A stretch of DNA of 64,000 nucleotides. Source: Gordonia insulae. Its GTDB lineage: Bacteria > Actinomycetota > Actinomycetes > Mycobacteriales > Mycobacteriaceae. The stretch spans positions 3,472,001-3,536,000 of the forward strand of contig NZ_CP033972.1 in NCBI RefSeq assembly GCF_003855095.1, written 5' to 3'. The notes below the pieces were generated by a model, which saw only the letters and a list, made by a program, of their open reading frames with translations, did no database searches and was not told where the DNA came from. Position 1 is the stretch's first letter. The number at the start of each line of letters is the position of its first letter. This document shows, piece after piece, positions 62,153-64,000 of this stretch. Made by a program: the position numbers and the translations under genes.

Positions 62153-62311
62153 CGCTGTCTCCGTTCAGATTCGACAATCGCTCTGGGCGCTACACTATGG
62201 ACGCGTGCGCATCGCCGGTATCGGGATTTCCTGCGCTGTCGCTAAGCATTTCCCTTACTTGCGCCGCACCACGAGACGATCGATGCTGTCCGGTGAAGGC
62301 GAGGTGATGAT
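62153..62311. promoter_or_regulatory. divergent iacA / sensor-kinase promoter region
   Basis: A 159-base gap. On the minus strand it holds AGGGAAATGCTTAG at 62255-62242, which matches 11 of 14 bases of AGGGAAATCTTTAC at 54614-54627 ahead of the iacH-like operon, a candidate response-regulator site. A TACACT hexamer near 62190 could be a -10 element. The sensor ribosome site GAGGTGAT is at the right end. Confidence 0.4.
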
Positions 62312-63814
62312 GTGTTCCCTGCGCGTCGCGACTTCGAGCAGATGATCCTGAACACCGGCACCGGGATACTCATCCACGAGGCCGGCTCGAAGAACATCCT
62401 CTGGGCCAACCCGGCCGCGTGCCGCATGTTCGGCTTCACTCTCGAGGAGCTCAAGCCACTCAAGGCCCATCACATGAGCGCCCAGGAACGCCAGTATCGC
62501 CGCGAGGTCGGCGTCGCCTGGCTGCAGTCGGCCGTCGTCTACGGCTCCAGCCGGAAGCAATGGAAATACCGCGCGAAAGACGGCACCGACTTCCTGACCG
62601 ACGCCCGCGCGACACTGGTGCGCTGCGAGGACGGTCCGGTCATCATGGTCGAGTTCCGCAACATCTCCGAGGAAGTCGAGTTGCAGGAAGAGCTCAGCTG
62701 GGTGTCGGACTCGCTCCAGCGGATCATGACCCACACCTCCGCCGGGCTGGTGGTCCTCGACGACGACAACTGCATCGACGACATCTCCCCGCTGGCCGCG
62801 CAGTTGTTCGGCAGTACGCCGGCGGCACTGTCCGGGGTCCACCTCGAGGACCTGGGCCGGTGCGATCCCCGGCTCAACAGCGACCAGGTCGTCGCACGCC
62901 TCGACGGCCGGGCGGGTTCGGTGAGCATCCAGCAGGAGATCATCAAGGACGACGGCACCACGGTCTGGCTCGCAGGCGAACTCGAGATCGTGGCCCACGA
63001 CGGCATCCGGTCACGGGTGCTGACGATCCGCGACGTCACCGACCGGGTGGAGTGGGAGCGCCGCAACGCCTACCAGGAAGCCAACCTGCAGTACCTGAGC
63101 CGGTATCACGCGATGGGTGACATGGCGATGATCCTGGCCCATGAGCTGGGCCAGCCGCTCGCCGCGTCAACGAACTACCTCAGCGGACTCAAGGCCCGGC
63201 TGTCCGCGGAGACGGTCGACGCGCGCAGCCTCGAGTACGGGATGGACCAGATCGAGAAGCAACTGCGCCGCGCGGCGGACATCGTGACGTCGGTGAAGCG
63301 CTATGTCCGTCGGATCGAGAGCACCACCACGCTGATGGATCTCAACGAGACCGTCGAGGAGAGTCTGTATTTCGTGCGACTCCGCGCGGCGGAGCGGGGC
63401 ATCCGGGTGTTCGCCGAGATTCCTGATCGCACGCTGTCCATCCAGGGCGAGAACGTCCTCATCGGGCAGGTCATCATCAATCTCTGCGTCAATGCGCTCG
63501 ACGAGATCGCCCAGCCGACAACCGAGGTCAAGGAACTGGCCGTGGAGACCGGCGAGGACGACGGCAGCGCATGCGTCTGGATCCGGGACCAGGGACGCGG
63601 CATGACCGGTGTTCCCGCCGACCGGCTCGCCACCGGCGCCTTCTCCGCGAAGCAGGACGGCTCGGGTATCGGCCTGATCATCTCCGAGCACATCGTCGAA
63701 CGCCACGGCGGCACGATCGAGTACCTGCCGAACGAGCCGTCGGGGACGATCGCGAAGGTGTCGCTGCCCCTTGCCGACGCTCCGGCACCGAGCCGACCTG
63801 CGAAGACCGGGTAA
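62312..63814 (+). CDS. PAS-PAS sensor histidine kinase (FixL-like)
   Basis: A 500-residue soluble kinase, GTG after a strong GGAGGTGAT-like site. PAS 1 covers about residues 1-125 (ILIHEAGSKNILWANPAACRMFGFTLEEL), PAS 2 about 130-250 (VVLDDDNCIDDISPLAAQLFGS). The H-box is His277 in LAHELGQPLAAS, the N-box NLCVNALDEI, and G-boxes RDQGRGM and GSGIGLIISEHIVERHGG. No membrane helix, so it senses a cytoplasmic ligand. The HELGQPL type fits FixL-class kinases that pair with FixJ regulators, here the one in the iacH-like operon. Confidence 0.9.
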   Translation: MFPARRDFEQMILNTGTGILIHEAGSKNILWANPAACRMFGFTLEELKPLKAHHMSAQERQYRREVGVAWLQSAVVYGSSRKQWKYRAKDGTDFLTDARATLVRCEDGPVIMVEFRNISEEVELQEELSWVSDSLQRIMTHTSAGLVVLDDDNCIDDISPLAAQLFGSTPAALSGVHLEDLGRCDPRLNSDQVVARLDGRAGSVSIQQEIIKDDGTTVWLAGELEIVAHDGIRSRVLTIRDVTDRVEWERRNAYQEANLQYLSRYHAMGDMAMILAHELGQPLAASTNYLSGLKARLSAETVDARSLEYGMDQIEKQLRRAADIVTSVKRYVRRIESTTTLMDLNETVEESLYFVRLRAAERGIRVFAEIPDRTLSIQGENVLIGQVIINLCVNALDEIAQPTTEVKELAVETGEDDGSACVWIRDQGRGMTGVPADRLATGAFSAKQDGSGIGLIISEHIVERHGGTIEYLPNEPSGTIAKVSLPLADAPAPSRPAKTG

Positions 63815-64000
63815 AGGTTTCTGTACCCCGACGTTGGCAAGACCCAGTGGTGCGGCGTCGGCGCGCTGGATACTTTGGTCTGCAGCGGCTGCGACAACAG
63901 CCGTCGATCGAGACCGACAGCGCCGTCACGTCTCCCACGTCATCCGAAGTCATCAGTGCGGAAACGTGTTTCGTGACAGGCCCGGCGCCGGCGCGCCCGC
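63815..64000. other. end region without a confirmed gene
   Basis: After the kinase there is 186 bases with no complete ORF. One plus-strand frame stays open to the window end (ending TSSEVISAETCFVTGPAPARP) but shows no ribosome site or recognisable start, so a downstream gene beginning here cannot be confirmed. No terminator hairpin stood out. Confidence 0.35.

Overview
The window is high-GC actinobacterial chromosome, most likely Mycobacteriales (Gordonia/Rhodococcus-like). The signs are heavy G/C codon bias, many FadE, enoyl-CoA hydratase and SDR paralogues, an Rv1733c-type membrane protein, FCD-type GntR regulation and GTG/TTG starts. I see no transposase, integrase, tRNA, rRNA or CRISPR array. 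Two catabolic blocks dominate.

Block 1 (about 1-43.1 kb) is an alicyclic/aromatic acyl-CoA catabolic island. A truncated MHS transporter is divergent from an operon encoding two benzoyl-CoA-reductase/2-hydroxyacyl-CoA-dehydratase-family subunits, one ATP-dependent activator and a molybdopterin oxidoreductase. A second transporter, a BadI-like ring-cleaving crotonase, an acyl-CoA dehydrogenase and a 2,4-dienoyl-CoA-reductase-like SDR follow. A minus-strand operon (HIT, CrtC-like, APH-like, three crotonases) faces a GntR/FCD regulator. A long minus-strand operon (about 29.2-17.8 kb) carries four fatty-acid-type modules: heterotetramer-type FadEs, CoA ligase, SDRs including a BadH-like one, thiolase, CoA transferase, a frameshifted BadI/MenB paralogue and a luciferase-like oxidoreductase. 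Then come a MaoC pair, a quinone-reductase-like MDR, a thioesterase and a cyclohexanecarboxylate-type CoA ligase. A terp-like upper pathway follows: ALDH, two LuxR regulators, ferredoxin, a P450 closely resembling P450terp (CYP108), ferredoxin reductase and aryl/allylic alcohol dehydrogenase. A small HTH protein and a CitE/MaoC pair end the block.

Reading block 1 as a route: a P450 hydroxylates a methyl-bearing cyclic monoterpene or alkylarene; alcohol and aldehyde dehydrogenases make a cyclic carboxylic acid; AMP ligases activate it; hydratase, BadH-like and BadI-like enzymes open the ring; beta-oxidation finishes. The reductase/dehydratase operon would handle an aromatic or hydroxylated CoA intermediate. 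Eleven copies of a near-palindrome, TGGTNNGWCCA, lie in the promoter gaps of this block and match the FadR-subfamily GntR consensus TNGTNNNACNA, so one regulator, probably the GntR at 16.9 kb, may govern the whole island.

The middle (43.2-51.2 kb) holds a secreted lysozyme-like protein, a lipoprotein, an Rv1733c-like membrane protein, a three-subunit molybdenum hydroxylase of the PaoABC/xanthine dehydrogenase type and an FMN-dependent glutamate-synthase-domain protein.

Block 2 (51.3-63.8 kb) looks like an indole-3-acetate (iac) catabolic cluster. It has IacA-like flavin monooxygenase, small IacB-like protein, Rieske dioxygenase IacC/IacD, SDR IacE, reductase IacF, a long flavin reductase IacG, IacI-like SnoaL protein, amidase IacH and an MFS transporter. 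A FixJ-type response regulator and a PAS-PAS histidine kinase flank it. All function statements rest on reading the sequence and remembered family features; no database search was run.
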